A DNA stretch of 64,000 nt from Bryobacteraceae bacterium (GTDB lineage Bacteria > Acidobacteriota > Terriglobia > Bryobacterales > Bryobacteraceae): the NCBI GenBank assembly GCA_026129905.1, contig JAHCHE010000015.1, positions 124,001 through 188,000 of the forward strand, given 5' to 3'. The position numbers and the translations under genes are program-made. Of the stretch, positions 61,813-64,000 are shown in pieces. Under the pieces are notes generated by a model that saw nothing but the letters and a program-made list of their open reading frames with translations, had not been told where the DNA came from and made no database searches. Positions within the stretch are counted from its first letter, which is position 1. Each line of letters begins with the position of its first letter.

Positions 61813-63639
61813 CTACTCCTCCTGCACTTTCAGTATTCGATTGGCCTCGACGTCCCTCAGAACCTGGCGCTTTCCGCTGGGCCAGAGCAGTTCGATCTCA
61901 CGCGCCTTCCGGTCGCGGCCTAATCCGAAGTGCGCCCGCCGGTCGGACGAACTGGCGTAACCGACGCAGGTGGTCACGTGGTTGTACTGGACCAGCCCGG
62001 ATTCGGAGGTCACCTTGATCCGGGTCCCGATACCGTCGCGGTTGCTCGCGGACCCCTCCAGGTGGAGCGCGATCCAGTTGTGCTCGCGGGTGGAGACGTT
62101 CATGAGGATCTCGGCCTTCCCGCCGATCACCGACACCACCGCGTCCACGCGGCCGTCGTTGTCCAGGTCTCCGAACGCCGCGCCATGATGAGCCGCCGCC
62201 GACTCCAGCGTGAAGCCGGCCTGCTCACTCACCGTCCTGAACCGCCCGCCGCCCAGGTTTTGCCAGACCGAGTTCGGCAGCTTGTATCGCTCATGCCGGT
62301 ACTGTTCGATGTTCTCGCTGACGTGGCAGCCGGCGGTGAAGATGTCCTTGAAGCCGTCGTTGTCGAAGTCGAAGATGCCGTTGCCCCAGCCGCTGGTGGT
62401 GAGCGAACTGGTCCCGATGCCGGAGCGGTAGGTGGCGTCGTTGAAGTAGCCGTGCTTGCTGTTGAGGAACAACGGAAAGGTCTCGCTGGCCAGCGCCGAG
62501 ATGCTGACGTCGGGAAGACCGTCGTTGTTCACGTCCCGGAAGTCGACGCCCATGCTCGAGATCGGAATGCCGTCTTCGCCGAACGCGACGCCCGCCTCCA
62601 CGCCGACCTCGGAGAAGCGCGCGCCGCGCTCGTTGCGGAACAGGAAGTTCCGCTCCGTGTCGTTGCCCACGAAGATGTCCATGTAGCCGTCGTTGTCGTA
62701 GTCGGCCACGGCCATCCCCATTCCCTTGCCGATGTGTTCCGCGATGCCGGTTGACGCCGATACGTCGGTGAACTTTCCGTTACCGTCGTTGCGGTAGAGG
62801 ATGTTCGGGAGGCCGGTGTACATCACCGGCGAGCACGACAGCCGCTTGCCGGGATCGCCGCAGAGCCGGTTGTTGGCCACCGACCAGTCGATGTAGTTCA
62901 CCACGAACAGGTCGAGGTCGCCGTCGTTGTCGTAATCGAGCCACGCGCCGCCGATCGACCAGGCCTTCTTGCCCGACGCCAGGCGCCCTCCGACGCCGGC
63001 GGCCTCGGTCACGTCCGTGAAGGTCCCATCGCGGTTGTTGCGGTACAGCGTGTTCACGTTCACGCCGGCGACGTAGAGGTCCGGGTAGCCGTCGTTGTCG
63101 TAGTCGCCCGCCGTGGCGCCGATGCTGTAGCCGGCACCCGCCACGCCCGCCTTGGCCGTGACGTCGGTGAACGCGCCGTCCCCGTTGTTCCGGTACAGGC
63201 GGTTGTGGAACGAGGCGTCCTTCTTCGCGAGGCTCGGGATCGCGGCGCCGTTGGTGAAGAAAATGTCCAGGAAGCCGTCCTGGTCGTAGTCCAGAAGCGA
63301 GAGGCCGCCCAGCATCGAGTCGATGATCGGCTTGTCCTCGGTAGTGCCATTGTTCAGGACGAACTCGACTCCCGATCCGGGCTGCTGGTTTTCGAACCGT
63401 ATCTGGCCCGGATTCGCGGCCGGTCCCCGCGCCTCCTCTTCGACAGCGGGCGGCGGCGCGGTGCGAGTCTTCACAACGACGATGGCCGCGGCAACGGCGA
63501 TGCAGGCGATGCCGGCGGCGGCAATCCATAGGCGGCGCCGCTTCGAGGCGTGCGGCGCGGCGAGGGCGGCTTCCGCTTTGCCGCGGGCGGCGGCGCGTTT
63601 CGCCTTTCGAGGCGCGGCGACTTTCTTCTTCGACGCCAT
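61813..63639 (-). CDS. FG-GAP/ASPIC-UnbV (CRTAC1-like) protein, membrane-anchored
   Basis: A 608-residue protein. Residues 1-35 are basic (KKKVAAPRKAKRAAARGKAE), 37-57 are a membrane helix, then an FG-GAP beta-propeller with six or more calcium-loop repeats (LDYDQDGFLDIFF, GDYDNDGYPDLYV, LDYDNDGDLDLFV, ADYDNDGYMDIFV). The last 110 residues are an ASPIC/UnbV domain (GTRIKVTSESGLV, WPSGKRQVLRDV). The protein probably faces outward and binds surface glycan or protein. ATG 63639 follows an upstream open frame overlap. Confidence 0.85.
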   Translation of the reverse strand: MASKKKVAAPRKAKRAAARGKAEAALAAPHASKRRRLWIAAAGIACIAVAAAIVVVKTRTAPPPAVEEEARGPAANPGQIRFENQQPGSGVEFVLNNGTTEDKPIIDSMLGGLSLLDYDQDGFLDIFFTNGAAIPSLAKKDASFHNRLYRNNGDGAFTDVTAKAGVAGAGYSIGATAGDYDNDGYPDLYVAGVNVNTLYRNNRDGTFTDVTEAAGVGGRLASGKKAWSIGGAWLDYDNDGDLDLFVVNYIDWSVANNRLCGDPGKRLSCSPVMYTGLPNILYRNDGNGKFTDVSASTGIAEHIGKGMGMAVADYDNDGYMDIFVGNDTERNFLFRNERGARFSEVGVEAGVAFGEDGIPISSMGVDFRDVNNDGLPDVSISALASETFPLFLNSKHGYFNDATYRSGIGTSSLTTSGWGNGIFDFDNDGFKDIFTAGCHVSENIEQYRHERYKLPNSVWQNLGGGRFRTVSEQAGFTLESAAAHHGAAFGDLDNDGRVDAVVSVIGGKAEILMNVSTREHNWIALHLEGSASNRDGIGTRIKVTSESGLVQYNHVTTCVGYASSSDRRAHFGLGRDRKAREIELLWPSGKRQVLRDVEANRILKVQEE

Positions 63640-63644
63640 GCTGG

Positions 63645-64000
63645 TTACTTCGCCGGCTCTTTCACTTCCACCACGCGATCGCCCTTTACCTGGGTCAGGC
63701 GCTGGACGATGCCCGACGGCCACCGGATCTCGATCTCGTCGGCGACCGCGGCCGCGCCGAGACCGAAATGTACCGGGCCGGCGCTGGAGGAAGCGTAGCC
63801 CACGGCGGTGGTTACGTGGTTATACTGCACCCGCTGCCGGGCGGTCAATCGAATCCGCGCGCCGATCCCGTCGCGGTTGCTTTTCGAGCCGGTCAGTTTC
63901 AGCGCCAGCCAGTGACGATTGCCCGGACTCTCGTTCAGCCAGATCTCCGCCGGGGCGCTCAGCGCCGACACGACGATGTCCACGCGGCCATCGTTGTTGA
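63645..64000 (-). CDS. second ASPIC/UnbV (CRTAC1-like) protein (partial, C-terminal end)
   Basis: The visible 117 residues are the end of an FG-GAP repeat (NNDGRVDIVVSALSAPAEIW) and a UnbV domain (GIGARIRLTARQRVQYNHV, WPSGIVQRLTQV). It is about as similar to its neighbour 5 bp downstream as a tandem paralogue, so the pair arose by duplication. The N-terminal part lies beyond base 64000. Confidence 0.85.
   Translation of the reverse strand, partial: NNDGRVDIVVSALSAPAEIWLNESPGNRHWLALKLTGSKSNRDGIGARIRLTARQRVQYNHVTTAVGYASSSAGPVHFGLGAAAVADEIEIRWPSGIVQRLTQVKGDRVVEVKEPAK

Overview
The window is G+C-rich, densely packed DNA that most resembles a Bryobacterales/Solibacter-type acidobacterium. The evidence is a secreted sugar-dehydrogenase-like protein carrying the C-terminal domain typical of Solibacter (TIGR03437 type), two neighbouring FG-GAP/UnbV (CRTAC1-like) proteins, several secreted S9 and M28 peptidases and amidohydrolases, a DUF4038 glycosidase and many TTG/GTG starts. 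No tRNA, rRNA, CRISPR array or replication origin was recognised.

Layout. 1-1452: the end of a D-aminoacylase-like amidohydrolase, then an mqsRA toxin-antitoxin operon with a palindromic operator. 1576-7926: a surface-glycan cluster with translationally coupled genes (GT4 glycosyltransferase, LegB-like dehydratase, sugar-1-phosphate nucleotidyltransferase, second SDR, second glycosyltransferase), followed by a methyltransferase and a PAPS sulfotransferase. 8026-9237: two degenerate receiver proteins. 9448-15200: sugar dehydrogenase, FAD oxidoreductase, methyltransferase, a frameshifted Phd-type antitoxin and pirin. 15358-20324 (minus): methyltransferase, degenerate GalU-like protein, and a 1107-aa fucokinase-type GHMP kinase fused to a UDP-sugar pyrophosphorylase. 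20501-27906: ACT protein, an unknown gene behind a terminator, S9 peptidase, ThiS, CPBP protease, Tam methyltransferase and a membrane-anchored Mur-ligase homologue.

27923-31238: an accessory insertion. A 143-bp segment holding the nuoA promoter and first codons is present twice, 3173 bp apart. Between the copies lie a transposase/LuxR chimera and two secreted-looking unknown genes. The right-hand copy leads into the intact nuo operon (31169-44100: nuoA, C, D, E, F, G, H, J, K, L, M, N). nuoB and nuoI are missing from their usual places.

44134-50184 (minus): LmbE deacetylase, unknown coiled-coil protein, CoaX, M28 peptidase, mutarotase-like protein and a small alpha-beta barrel protein. 50294-59834 (plus): DUF4038 glycosidase, PEP carboxykinase, an adenylate kinase with a signal sequence, trehalose-6-phosphate phosphatase, a secreted amidohydrolase and a 1051-aa orphan. 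59812-64000 (minus): S9 peptidase and the two CRTAC1-like proteins.

Scattered through the window, mostly a few bases after stop codons, are about eight copies of a two-hairpin element that begins GTGGGGC. Its stems differ in sequence from copy to copy but stay self-complementary.
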